From an uncultured Propionibacteriaceae bacterium (lineage in GTDB: Bacteria > Actinomycetota > Actinomycetes > Propionibacteriales > Propionibacteriaceae): DNA of 64,000 bases. Both the position numbers and the translations under genes were made by a program. The notes under the pieces are model-generated. The model searched no databases. It was not told the origin of the DNA and saw only the letters and a list, made by a program, of their open reading frames with translations. Below are positions 8,029 through 15,760 of the stretch, in pieces. The DNA is taken from contig CALBCJ010000011.1 in NCBI GenBank assembly GCA_937926975.1, positions 62,001 through 126,000 of the forward strand, in the 5' to 3' direction. How positions within the stretch are numbered: the first letter of the stretch is position 1; each line of letters begins with the position of its first letter.

Positions 8029-9045
8029 TCAGATCGTGTGCAGCGTGGCGTCCAGCCGCCCGGCCTCCTGCAGCTGCTTGATCCGGGCCAGCCGGACGAA
8101 GCGCTGCTCGAAGGCCTCCTTGGTCATCTGGTACTCCCGGTACGCGCTGACCAGCTCCTTGGCCCCGTCGGTGATGCTGCGCGAGACGCTGACCTGGGGC
8201 AGGGTCTCGCGGAGCCTGCTGAAGTCGACCCGGTAGGAGCGGGGGTCGTTGCCGGCCTCGCCGGTGATCCGGACCGTGGCGCCGGTCTCAGCGGCCACCG
8301 CCTCGGCGATCTCGGCGACGGTGACGTTGTTCGCCTCGCTGCCGACGTTGAGCTTGGCCCGGTTGACCCGCTCGGCCGGGGCGACCAGGGCAGCGGCAAA
8401 GACCTCGGCGATGTCGGCGGCGTGCACCAGCGGCCGCCACGGGGTCCCGTCCGAGAGCACCAGCACCTCGCCCGACAGCAGCGCGTGCCCGACCAGGTTG
8501 TTCAGCACGATGTCGGCCCGCAGCCGCGGTGAGTAGCCGAAGGCGGTGCTGTTGCGCAGCGAGAGGGTGGTGAAGGTGTCGTCGGCGAGCCGGTCCAGGT
8601 CGGCCTCCACCCGGACCTTGCTGATCGCGTACGGGGTCACTGGCGCCAGCTCGGCGTCCTCGGCGACGAGCCCGGAGCCGGCCGCCCCGTACACCGAGCA
8701 GGTCGACGAGTAGAGGAAGCGTCCCACCCCGGCCTGCTTGGCCAGCGTCGCCAGCCGGGTCGAGGCCTGGTGGTTGATGTCGTACGTGATCTCGGGCGCC
8801 AGGAACCCCAGCGGGTCGTTCGACAGCGCGGCCAGGTGGATCACCGCGTCAAAGCCCTCGAGGTCGGCGACCGTGACGTCGCGGATGTCCTTGGTGACGG
8901 TCGGCGGGTCGGAGGGCTCGGGGCCTAGCACGTTCGGTGCGAACCAGCCGATGTCCAGGCCGGTCACCTCGTGACCGGCCCGAGCCAGCACCGGTGCCAT
9001 CACGGTCCCCAGGTATCCCTGGCTGCCCGTCAGCAGTACCTTCAT
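8029..9045 (-). CDS. NAD-dependent epimerase/dehydratase (extended SDR, nucleotide-sugar)
   Basis: The 338-residue protein has the Rossmann glycine motif TGSQGYLG (6-13), HLAALSNDP around 70-78, SSTCSVYG near 113-120, and the catalytic YAISK with Tyr139 and Lys143. This is the extended short-chain dehydrogenase pattern of nucleotide-sugar epimerases and dehydratases. GGGGGA precedes the ATG, which overlaps the stop of the PIG-L gene (ATGA, 9042-9045). The island has no separate CDP-glucose 4,6-dehydratase of recognisable type, so this enzyme could act as either the dehydratase or a 4-epimerase/reductase. Family is sure, reaction is not. Confidence 0.85.
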   Translation of the reverse strand: MKVLLTGSQGYLGTVMAPVLARAGHEVTGLDIGWFAPNVLGPEPSDPPTVTKDIRDVTVADLEGFDAVIHLAALSNDPLGFLAPEITYDINHQASTRLATLAKQAGVGRFLYSSTCSVYGAAGSGLVAEDAELAPVTPYAISKVRVEADLDRLADDTFTTLSLRNSTAFGYSPRLRADIVLNNLVGHALLSGEVLVLSDGTPWRPLVHAADIAEVFAAALVAPAERVNRAKLNVGSEANNVTVAEIAEAVAAETGATVRITGEAGNDPRSYRVDFSRLRETLPQVSVSRSITDGAKELVSAYREYQMTKEAFEQRFVRLARIKQLQEAGRLDATLHTI

Positions 9046-9698
9046 GTCAGTCCCCCAATCGTGACTACCGTCTTCGTGACCACAAATCCTTCGGCGTACG
9101 GGGCCAGGCACTGGCAGCCGCGGACCCGCATCAGGCCCAGAAAGGCCTCCTCGTCGAACCAGGGGTGTGGAACCTGGCTCGGGTAGTGCTGGTGCAGCAG
9201 CCGGCTCTTGCCGAGCGCCTGCTCCCGCTGGAGCGGGACGTAGGTGTCCACCGGCGGCAGGTCCGACTCGTACTTGAGGATCTCGTAGCCCCACACCGGC
9301 TGCTGCCGGAAGGCCTGCCCCAGCAGCTCGGCGACCAGGCGGTGGTCCTGGTGGGCGTCGCCCGGCTGCGGGCCGATCACCAGGTCGGGCTGGCCGCTGC
9401 CCAGCGCCTGGTCACGCAGCCCCATCACCTGCTGCTTGGCCTCGGCCCAGAACGCGGGCAGCCGGTTGTCGGGCAGCCCGGCGACGGTCAGTGACAGATC
9501 GGTCCCGGGGCAGAAGGCCGCCAGCGCCGTGCGCTCCTCCTCCTCCCGTACGGTGCCGGCGCCGGTCAGCACCAGCGCTGAGACCCGTAGCCCGGGGTTC
9601 TGCTCACAGATCGCGCGGACCGTGGCCCCGGCCCCGATCGGGATGTCGTCGCAGTGGGCACCCACCAGCACCAGGTGCCGCACCGGCGGCAGGATCAC
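9042..9698 (-). CDS. PIG-L/LmbE family deacetylase
   Basis: The 218-residue protein begins VILPPVRHLVLVGAHCDD and carries both zinc motifs of the PIG-L family: AHCDD at 14-18 (usually AHPDD) and DAHQDH at 114-119. Family members remove N-acetyl groups from GlcNAc-containing substrates such as mycothiol precursors or antibiotic sugars. I chose the GTG at 9698, which overlaps the TGA of the upstream gene by four bases, rather than a far upstream ATG. In this island it would expose an amino group on a sugar. The Pro to Cys change in the first motif is unusual but does not touch the ligands. Confidence 0.82.
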   Translation of the reverse strand: MILPPVRHLVLVGAHCDDIPIGAGATVRAICEQNPGLRVSALVLTGAGTVREEEERTALAAFCPGTDLSLTVAGLPDNRLPAFWAEAKQQVMGLRDQALGSGQPDLVIGPQPGDAHQDHRLVAELLGQAFRQQPVWGYEILKYESDLPPVDTYVPLQREQALGKSRLLHQHYPSQVPHPWFDEEAFLGLMRVRGCQCLAPYAEGFVVTKTVVTIGGLT

Positions 9699-10495
9699 GG
9701 GACCGGCACCGGCGCCGAGGTGCCCGCTGCCACGCTCACGGCACCGGAGCGCTGTGCCGGGTCGTAGCCGACCGCAAGCGCCCAGGGCGCGGTGCCGGCC
9801 TGCCACATCGCGTGAAGCGCCGCTCGCTCCTTGAAGGTGTCGGCCGGCATCCAGAAGCCGTCGTGCGGGTAGCCCAGCACCCCGCCGTCGGGGATGACTT
9901 CCGAGAAGGCGTCGGTGACCAGGTCTTTCCCATCGCCGAGGTGGTCCAGGATCGAGGGCCGCAGCAGCAGGTAGCCGCCGTTCTCGCGGACTGGCAGCTC
10001 GGCGACCGAGTGCAGCCCGGTCACTGTGTCGTCGCCGTCGAGGTCGACGACGTGGAAGGAGGCCTGCGGCCGGACCGCCAGCATCATGGCACTGGCCTGA
10101 GGGTGCGCCTCCATCCGGGCCACCATCGCGTCCAGCGGGACGTCGCTGAGCACGTCAGCGTAGTTGGCGAAGAACATCGGCTCGTCGCGCACCAGGTGCG
10201 CCACCTGGTGCAGCCGCTCCCCGATCGGGGTGTCGAGGCCGGTGTCGGCGTAGGTGACCGACCACCTGCTGGCCCCAGGGCAGCGGAGCACGGCCTCGGT
10301 GACGGCGGCCTGGACCTGCTCGGCGGCATAGCCGAGGCAGAGGATGAAGTCGGTGTGGCCGTGCGCCGCGTAGTAGTGCATGACGTGCACCACCAGCGGC
10401 AGCTCGCCGACCAGCTGCAGCGGCTTCGGCAGCCCGGCGCCGTCGTCACCTCTCATCCGCATGCCGTAGCCGCCGCAGAACAGGACGACTTTCAT
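9695..10495 (-). CDS. sugar-1-phosphate nucleotidyltransferase, glucose-1-phosphate cytidylyltransferase-like
   Basis: The 266-residue protein has the nucleotidyltransferase signature CGGYGMRMR with the KPL lysine shortly after, and DFILCLGYAAEQVQ, close to RfbF-type glucose-1-phosphate cytidylyltransferases. ANYADVLSD provides the metal-binding Asp, and PHDGFWMPADT fits the family C-terminus. It would load CTP onto a sugar phosphate and so supply the activated sugar for the island. Both ends overlap neighbours by four bases, indicating translational coupling. CTP preference is inferred from similarity to RfbF; a dTTP or UTP enzyme is not excluded. Confidence 0.8.
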   Translation of the reverse strand: MKVVLFCGGYGMRMRGDDGAGLPKPLQLVGELPLVVHVMHYYAAHGHTDFILCLGYAAEQVQAAVTEAVLRCPGASRWSVTYADTGLDTPIGERLHQVAHLVRDEPMFFANYADVLSDVPLDAMVARMEAHPQASAMMLAVRPQASFHVVDLDGDDTVTGLHSVAELPVRENGGYLLLRPSILDHLGDGKDLVTDAFSEVIPDGGVLGYPHDGFWMPADTFKERAALHAMWQAGTAPWALAVGYDPAQRSGAVSVAAGTSAPVPVP

Positions 10496-11736
10496 GACGC
10501 TTCTCCCAGCGTGACGGTCTCTAGGGAGGGTAGCCCGAAGACCAGCCGGGTTCCGGCGGGGAGGGTCTGGGAGAGCTGAGCGGTGATCTCGTCGCGCAGG
10601 TTCCACGGCAGCACCAGCACCTCGTCGGGGGCGTCGGCGACCAGCTGCTCCGGCGGCACTACCGGAATCCTGACCCCGGGGGTGAACCGGCCGTGCTTGT
10701 ACGGGTTCCGGTCAGCGGTGTACGCGAGCAGGTCGGGCCGGATCCCGCAGTAGTTGAGCAAGGTGTTCCCCTTGCCCGGGGCCCCGTAGCCGACGACCCG
10801 GCGACCGGCCCGGCGGGCCTCGATCAGGTAGCCGACGAGGTCGTCACGGATGGTCGCGACCCGGTCCGCCAGGCCCTGGTACCCCTCGACCCGGTCCAGC
10901 CCGGCGGCGGTCTCGACCGCGATCACCTCGGCCACCCGGGGCGAGACCGGGACGTCGGCCTCCTCGGGGGCCGCCCAGAGCCGGATCGACCCGCCGTGGG
11001 TGGGTAGCAGCTCGACGTCGACCAGCCGCAGCCCGCCGCTGGCCAGCCCACGCTGGGCAGCCAGCACCGTCCAGTACTGGAAGTGCTCGTGGTAGATGGT
11101 GTCGAACTGGGCCTCGCTGACCAGCGAGAGCGCGTGGTGGACCTCGATCGAGACCCGCCCGTGGTCGGCGACCAGGGCCCGCAGGCCCTGGGTGAAGCCG
11201 ATGATGTCGGGGATGTGGGCCCAGACGTTGTTGGCGGCGACCAGGTCGGCTGGGCCGTGCTCGGCGCGCACCGACCGGCCGGTCTCGGGGTCGAGGAAGG
11301 CGGTCAGGGTGGGCACGCCCTTCTCCCGGGCCGCCTCGGAGCAGTTGACGCTCGGCTCGATCCCGAGGCACCGGATCTTGCGCTTCACGACGTGCTGCAG
11401 CAGGTAGCCGTCGTTGCTGGCGACCTCGACCACGAAGCTGTCGGGGCCGAGCCCGAGGTCGCTCACCGCCTGCTCGACGTACCGGTCGGCGTGCTCGACC
11501 CACGACGTCGAGTACGACGAGTAGTAGGCGTAGTCGGTGAAGGTCTCCGCGGGGACGATCAGCGGCGGGATCTGCAGCAGCAGGCAGTCGCGGCACAGCC
11601 GCAGGTGCAGTGGGTAGGTCGGCTCCGGGTCGTCCACTGCCGACGCTGGCAGAAACGACTCACACGGCGGGCTGGCGCCCAGGTCGAGCACGGAGACCAG
11701 GTCCTCACTAGAGCAGAGGCGGCAGGTCAGGCTCAT
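10492..11736 (-). CDS. class I SAM sugar C-methyltransferase
   Basis: The 414-residue protein shows the full three-part layout of nucleotide-sugar C-methyltransferases (TylC3/NovU type). There is a zinc-binding N-terminus (Cys5, Cys8, Cys48, Cys51), a SAM Rossmann domain with VVEVASNDGYLL at about 102-113, and a C-terminal domain with VVGYGAPGKGNTLLNYCG. HEHFQYW matches the HEH catalytic region. It would add a methyl group to a keto-sugar made by the neighbouring enzymes, giving a branched sugar. It overlaps both neighbours by ATGA. It is also the intact model for the shortened N-terminal half of the fusion at 5031-7451. Confidence 0.88.
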   Translation of the reverse strand: MSLTCRLCSSEDLVSVLDLGASPPCESFLPASAVDDPEPTYPLHLRLCRDCLLLQIPPLIVPAETFTDYAYYSSYSTSWVEHADRYVEQAVSDLGLGPDSFVVEVASNDGYLLQHVVKRKIRCLGIEPSVNCSEAAREKGVPTLTAFLDPETGRSVRAEHGPADLVAANNVWAHIPDIIGFTQGLRALVADHGRVSIEVHHALSLVSEAQFDTIYHEHFQYWTVLAAQRGLASGGLRLVDVELLPTHGGSIRLWAAPEEADVPVSPRVAEVIAVETAAGLDRVEGYQGLADRVATIRDDLVGYLIEARRAGRRVVGYGAPGKGNTLLNYCGIRPDLLAYTADRNPYKHGRFTPGVRIPVVPPEQLVADAPDEVLVLPWNLRDEITAQLSQTLPAGTRLVFGLPSLETVTLGEAS

Positions 11737-12743
11737 GAGTGTGACGACTCCTTCAGTGAAACCGTGCGGCCGCGCCGGATGGCGACCCGGCCCACGATGT
11801 AACCCAACGTGGTCACGGCGAGGCCTGAGACGACCGCGAAGGCGCCAGCCAGGCCTCGCCGGGGGGATGAGGGGGTGGTTCTGAGCTCGCGCAGCACCGC
11901 GGCCGGCAGGACCTTGGTGGTGTACGAGAGCTCAGTGCTCAGGGATGCGCTGCGAGTGGTGCGCTCGGTCACCGCAGCCTTGGAGATGCCCTCGGCGTAG
12001 CAGCGCCGCCAGAGGTAGGACCAGGTCAGCCGGTCGGGGCTGACCCGGTGGCGGACCAGCGACCGTGGCTCGAAGAGGATCCGGCTGCTCGGCTCAGCCT
12101 GAGTGGCCCGGATGCACAACTCGGTCTCCTCGCAGCCGTAGGGCACCTTGCCGACCCGTCCCAGGTCCTCGCCGAAGCCTCCGGTGACGTCGAAGACCCT
12201 GGTCCGGAAGGCCATGCTGCAGCCCATCACGTTGCGTACGGGGGCGAGCGTGGTGGGCTGGCCGCGGTAGGTGCAGCCGACGACCCAGTCCAGCTCGCCG
12301 GGCTGCCCGGGGGGTGCCGGGAGGGTCGCCGGGCGCTGGCAGCCGTCGGGCCAGCGAGGCTCGGCGGCACCTCCGGTGGCGACCACCGCCGGGTCCTGGA
12401 ACGGCGCCAGCAGCGCCTCCAGCCAGCCCGGCTCGGGGACGGCGTCGTCGTCAAGGAAGACCACCAGGTCGGTGCTGAGCTGCTCGACGGCGGTGTTGCG
12501 CGCCCCGGAGAGGCCGCGTCGGCGGGCGTTCTCTATGACCTGGACCCGCTCGCCGGCCAGGTCGGTGGTGGCCTTGCCGTACAGGTCGGGGTTGTGGTCG
12601 CTGACAATGAGGACCAGGCCCTCTCGTCCGGACTCGGCGAGCTGCTGCTCTGCCTGCCGGACCCCGGCCTCAATGTCGTCCCAGCGCTCCAGTGTGTACG
12701 CGCAGACCACAACCGTGCAGGACTGCTTGTTGGTGCTGTGCAT
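11733..12743 (-). CDS. GT2 family glycosyltransferase with C-terminal membrane helix
   Basis: The 336-residue protein is a GT-A glycosyltransferase: CTVVVCAYTLERWDDIEAGV at the N-terminus, the nucleotide/metal motif FLDDDAVPEPGWL, and GGFGEDLG plus CEETELCIR downstream. A hydrophobic segment at about 300-323 near the C-terminus suggests membrane anchoring. It starts with ATG and its stop overlaps the C-methyltransferase start. It lies 71 bases behind the first GT2 gene. It likely transfers the modified sugar made by the island onto a lipid-linked or cell-surface glycan. Confidence 0.85.
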   Translation of the reverse strand: MHSTNKQSCTVVVCAYTLERWDDIEAGVRQAEQQLAESGREGLVLIVSDHNPDLYGKATTDLAGERVQVIENARRRGLSGARNTAVEQLSTDLVVFLDDDAVPEPGWLEALLAPFQDPAVVATGGAAEPRWPDGCQRPATLPAPPGQPGELDWVVGCTYRGQPTTLAPVRNVMGCSMAFRTRVFDVTGGFGEDLGRVGKVPYGCEETELCIRATQAEPSSRILFEPRSLVRHRVSPDRLTWSYLWRRCYAEGISKAAVTERTTRSASLSTELSYTTKVLPAAVLRELRTTPSSPRRGLAGAFAVVSGLAVTTLGYIVGRVAIRRGRTVSLKESSHS

Positions 12744-12814
12744 GTGTGTGTGCCGCTCCGGTGCGGCCAGGGCAGACTCCTCCTACGGTGCCCGCTCTGG
12801 CCCCTCCGGGAGGA

Positions 12815-13669
12815 TCAGGCCGCTGAGGCGATCGCCGACGGGATGTCGCGCTGAGCCGCGGTCCGCAGCTGGCACCGGCCGACGTGGTCGTGGCGCGGGG
12901 CGCACGAGGTCAGGGTGCCGACCTTGCCGCGACCACGGGTCGCGGTCTCGACGGCGATGGTCCGCAGGACCCGCTGCCCGTCGGCGAAGGTGCGCAGGTT
13001 GCTCTCGCCGAAGATCCGGTTCAGCTCGTAGCTGGGGACCTCGGCCACGTTCAGCCCGGCCTGAGCGACCCGGACCGTGACCAGGGTCTCGATCTCGAAG
13101 CCGTCGCCCCACAGGCGGCCGCCGTGGGCCGGGGTCGGCAGGCCCGGGTCCGGCAGGTCGAGGACCGGCACGATGTCGGCCCAGAGGGCGTTGTAGCCGT
13201 AGCAGAGGTCGGTGAACTTGGTGCGCAGCCGGAAGTTGCTGACCAGGTTGAGGCCCCGGTTGCCCAGCGAGCGCAGCAGAGTCAAGTCCTCGCTGCCGCC
13301 GCCGGTCATGTGCCGGGAGCCCTTGGCGAAGTCGGCGCCGGCCACCAGGGCGTCGACGAAGAACTCGATCTCGCACGGGTCGGCTGACCCGTCGGCGTCG
13401 AGCGTGACAATGATGTCGCCGGTGGCGGCATGCATCCCGCAGACCAGGGCGTTGCCCTTGCCGGAGCGGGTCTGCTGGATCACGTTGAGGTGAGTCGTGA
13501 CGAGCCGCTCGGCTACCGCGACGGTGTCGTCGGTCGAGCCGGCGTCCACGAGGACAACCTCGTGGACATCGGGCATGTCCGGCAGCAGTACTTCGAGGTT
13601 TCTCGCCTCGTTAATGGTCGGGATGACCACTGAGACTCGTGGCCGGGCAGGCCGCAGGGCACGGTTCAT
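12815..13669 (-). CDS. GT2 family glycosyltransferase, polyprenyl-phosphate-sugar synthase-like
   Basis: The 284-residue protein has VSVVIPTINEARNLEVLLP, VVLVDAGSTDDT and the metal site TLDADGSADP, as in dolichyl/undecaprenyl-phosphate glycosyltransferases. FTDLCYGYNALW and the late ELNRIFGESNLRTF fit the same group. I chose the ATG at 13669 with GGGGAG seven bases upstream over a longer start at 13735. It is the first gene of the minus-strand run. Charging a lipid carrier with a sugar would fit the start of a surface glycan pathway. Which sugar is unknown. Confidence 0.8.
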   Translation of the reverse strand: MNRALRPARPRVSVVIPTINEARNLEVLLPDMPDVHEVVLVDAGSTDDTVAVAERLVTTHLNVIQQTRSGKGNALVCGMHAATGDIIVTLDADGSADPCEIEFFVDALVAGADFAKGSRHMTGGGSEDLTLLRSLGNRGLNLVSNFRLRTKFTDLCYGYNALWADIVPVLDLPDPGLPTPAHGGRLWGDGFEIETLVTVRVAQAGLNVAEVPSYELNRIFGESNLRTFADGQRVLRTIAVETATRGRGKVGTLTSCAPRHDHVGRCQLRTAAQRDIPSAIASAA

Positions 13670-13708
13670 AGGCTCTCTCCCCACAGAGATATCGGACTTC
13701 CCCCAAGC

Positions 13709-13726
13709 CGGGAGCTGGGGCTCCCG
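13709..13726 (-). promoter_or_regulatory. leader hairpin before the glycan island
   Basis: A perfect 7-bp inverted repeat (CGGGAGC and GCTCCCG, 4-base loop) sits in the 5' leader about 40 bases before the first GT2 start. It could modulate translation or act as an operator. Only the symmetry is seen. Confidence 0.3.
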
Positions 13727-13735
13727 TTGGGCCAA

Positions 13736-13765
13736 ACGCTAGCGGACCCGATGAGAGAACTCCAA
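13736..13765 (-). promoter_or_regulatory. possible promoter of the glycan island
   Basis: On the minus strand TTGGAG (13765-13760) and TAGCGT (13741-13736) are separated by 18 bases, a fair match to an actinobacterial housekeeping promoter. It lies about 70 bases before the start codon of the first GT2 gene. No other good candidate was seen in this 296-base gap, which otherwise holds only a GTGAC/GTCAC repeat at 13820-13834 and the hairpin at 13911. Confidence 0.35.
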
Positions 13766-13910
13766 TCTGGGTCGAAAGATGGCCGGGCGCCCGCCGGAAT
13801 GACAGAGCACGGACCTGCTGTGACGAGTGGTCACGGGCCCCTCTCGACCCCCTCGCGTTTGCGGGTTCACTAGGGGTTTCGCTAGAGCTTGGGATGACCG
13901 GCGATTCAGA

Positions 13911-13929
13911 GCCTGAGGCTCCCTCAGGC
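13911..13929 (-). terminator. hairpin terminator after the GH13 gene
   Basis: GCCTGAGG and CCTCAGGC form a perfect 8-bp stem with a 3-base loop, 37 bases past the stop of the GH13 gene on the minus strand. There is no U tract, as is common in high-GC actinobacteria. Confidence 0.5.
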
Positions 13930-13965
13930 AACGCGGGTCGTCTCACTATGTGACGGGTCGGACGA

Positions 13966-15246
13966 TCACCTGGGGCGGACCACGGTCCAGCCGTGGGGCG
14001 GTACCGTGCCGGCGCTGGTGTCGCTGCCTGTGAGTACCTCTCCTGATGGCAGGGGCAGCTCGGAGTCGGCCAGGTTCAGCGCCAGGTCTAGCCGGTCGGG
14101 GCCGGTCGGCGAGCGCAGCTCGACCACGGCCGAGGCGTTCTGGAGGTCTCGTACGCCGACGGTGGCCCGGGTCAGCCACGGGTGGCGGCGCCGCAGGCCG
14201 ATCAGCCGCTGGTGCAGCTCGAAGGTGGCCGCCCCGAACGGGAGGAGCTGGTCGGGGTGGGCCGGGAAGGCCGGGCGGACTGCGTCGTCGCCGTACTCGC
14301 TCTCGGTCTTCTCCCCGGTGAAGCCCTGCTCGTCGCCGGAGTAGACCGCCGGTACCCCCGGCAGCAGCGCCAGCAGTGCGTACGCGTGCGGCAGGTGGCG
14401 CTCGTCGCTGATCTGGGACGCGATCCGGGTGGTGTCGTGGTTGCCGAGGAAGGTGTACGGGGCGAAGGTCTGCACCATCTTCTGGTGGCGGCCCAGGGCG
14501 TGGGCCAGCTCAAAGAGGTTGACGTCCCGGATGGAGCTCCAGATGCCCTTCCACAGCTCGTACTGGGTGACGGTGTCGACCCCGGAGCGGGTGACGAAGT
14601 CGGTGTAGTCGCCGTGGATCACCTCGCCGACGAACCAGGTGTCGGGGCGCAGCGACCGGACTCGGTCCACGAACGGGCGCCAGGCGTCGGCGCCCGCGGC
14701 GTACGCGGCGTCGAGCCGCCAGCCGTCGATGCCCAGGTCGAGCCAGTGGGTGGCGACGCCGACCAGGTAGTCGACGACCTCGGGGTGCTGCAGGTTGAGC
14801 TCGATCAGCCGGTCGTGGCCCTCGAAGGCCCGTGGGTAGCCGTCGACCCAGCGGATCCACTGCCCGGCCGCCGAGTCCGGCCCGTCGGCCAGGGCCCGGG
14901 TGACGATCTGGTGCTCGCGGGAGACGTGGTTGAAGACCCCGTCCAGCACGATCCGGGTGCCGTGGCTGACGCAGTCGCCGATGAGTCGGGTGAGGTCGTC
15001 GACGTCGCCCAGACGGGGGTCGATCTGGAAGTAGTCGAGGGTGTCGTAGCCGTGGGAGGCGGAGCGGAAGACCGGGCCCAGCAGCAGGCCGTTGGTGCCC
15101 AGCGAGGTCGCGTAGTCAAGCCAGCCCCGGACCTGGTCCAGCCGGTGCACCGGCTGCTCGGCCGCGTCGGCTAGGCGTCGTTCGGCGCCGGTGAACCCCA
15201 GCGGGAAGACGTGCCACCAGATCACTGAGTCGCGCCAGCTTGTCAT
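13966..15246 (-). CDS. GH13 alpha-amylase family glycosidase
   Basis: The 426-residue protein has the four GH13 regions in order: LDGVFNH (102-108), GWRLDAAY with the nucleophile Asp179, FVGEVIHGD with acid/base Glu208, and FLGNHDT with Asp271. It is short and lacks a signal peptide, so it is likely a cytoplasmic alpha-glucan or alpha-glucoside hydrolase. The ATG at 15246 is chosen because homologues start at about this WRD(S)VIWWHVFPLGF segment. It is divergent from groES, whose control region begins about 70 bases away. The exact substrate is not visible. Confidence 0.85.
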   Translation of the reverse strand: MTSWRDSVIWWHVFPLGFTGAERRLADAAEQPVHRLDQVRGWLDYATSLGTNGLLLGPVFRSASHGYDTLDYFQIDPRLGDVDDLTRLIGDCVSHGTRIVLDGVFNHVSREHQIVTRALADGPDSAAGQWIRWVDGYPRAFEGHDRLIELNLQHPEVVDYLVGVATHWLDLGIDGWRLDAAYAAGADAWRPFVDRVRSLRPDTWFVGEVIHGDYTDFVTRSGVDTVTQYELWKGIWSSIRDVNLFELAHALGRHQKMVQTFAPYTFLGNHDTTRIASQISDERHLPHAYALLALLPGVPAVYSGDEQGFTGEKTESEYGDDAVRPAFPAHPDQLLPFGAATFELHQRLIGLRRRHPWLTRATVGVRDLQNASAVVELRSPTGPDRLDLALNLADSELPLPSGEVLTGSDTSAGTVPPHGWTVVRPR

Positions 15247-15318
15247 GGGCCCATCCTGGCAGGACCGGGGCCGCTCCAAGGGGAGTTGCGCAAGTCTGCG
15301 GGTGCCGGGCGCGCCGTG

Positions 15319-15345
15319 CTAGCACTCGGCTTGATCGAGTGCTAA
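15319..15345 (+). promoter_or_regulatory. CIRCE operator (HrcA site) of groES-groEL
   Basis: CTAGCACTC, nine bases, GAGTGCTAA: this matches the CIRCE consensus in both arms, with only the outermost left base off. HrcA repressor binds CIRCE and represses groE in non-stress conditions. It lies 109 bases before the groES start. Confidence 0.93.
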
Positions 15346-15359
15346 CCGAGGTATAGATT
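15331..15359 (+). promoter_or_regulatory. groES promoter overlapping CIRCE
   Basis: TTGATC (15331-15336) and TAGATT (15354-15359) are spaced by 17 bases. The -35 lies in the spacer and right arm of the CIRCE element, so bound HrcA would block it. Transcription would start near 15366, inside a second CIRCE-like half site. Confidence 0.6.
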
Positions 15360-15363
15360 CGCG

Positions 15364-15388
15364 CTAGCACTCACAGGATGAGTGTGCC
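15364..15388 (+). promoter_or_regulatory. second, imperfect CIRCE-like site
   Basis: CTAGCACTC is repeated at 15364-15372 and followed seven bases later by GAGTGTGCC, an imperfect right arm with a spacer two bases short. It may be a weaker HrcA site or a decayed duplicate; it would lie at the very start of the transcript. Confidence 0.5.
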
Positions 15389-15453
15389 AACGATCGAGGC
15401 GGCACCGCGACGACGTCTCGACACTCGACTCCATAGTGAAAGGGGCACTTGAC

Positions 15454-15750
15454 GTGGCGACCACGATCAAGCCGCTTGAGGACCGGGTCCTCGTCCAGCC
15501 GCTCGAGGCGGAGCAGACCACCGCTTCTGGCCTTGTCATCCCGGACACCGCGAAGGAGAAGCCGCAGGAGGGGAAGGTCGTCGCGACCGGTCCCGGCCGG
15601 GTGGACGACTCTGGCAAGCGGGTCCCGATGGACGTCGCCGAGGGCGACGTCGTGATCTTCTCCAAGTACGGCGGTACCGAGGTGAAGTACGACGGGAACG
15701 AGTACCTGCTGCTCAACGCCCGCGACATCCTCGCTGTCGTCTCGAAGTAA
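15454..15750 (+). CDS. groS: co-chaperonin GroES
   Basis: The 98-residue protein begins VATTIKPLEDRVLVQPLEAEQ with the mobile loop TASGLVIPDTAKEKPQEG and ends LLNARDILAVVSK, a full-length GroES. It caps the GroEL ring during protein folding in the cytoplasm. The start is GTG 15454 with AAAGGGG eight bases upstream; the longer frame from 15382 would run into the CIRCE region. groEL follows ten bases later in the same transcript. Heat control by HrcA is indicated by the upstream CIRCE. Confidence 0.96.
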   Translation: MATTIKPLEDRVLVQPLEAEQTTASGLVIPDTAKEKPQEGKVVATGPGRVDDSGKRVPMDVAEGDVVIFSKYGGTEVKYDGNEYLLLNARDILAVVSK

Positions 15751-15760
15751 GGACGTCTCG

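Noticed and set aside
13820..13834. GTGAC/GTCAC inverted repeat as operator
   Set aside because: Only 5 bp per arm and no second copy; not strong enough to call.
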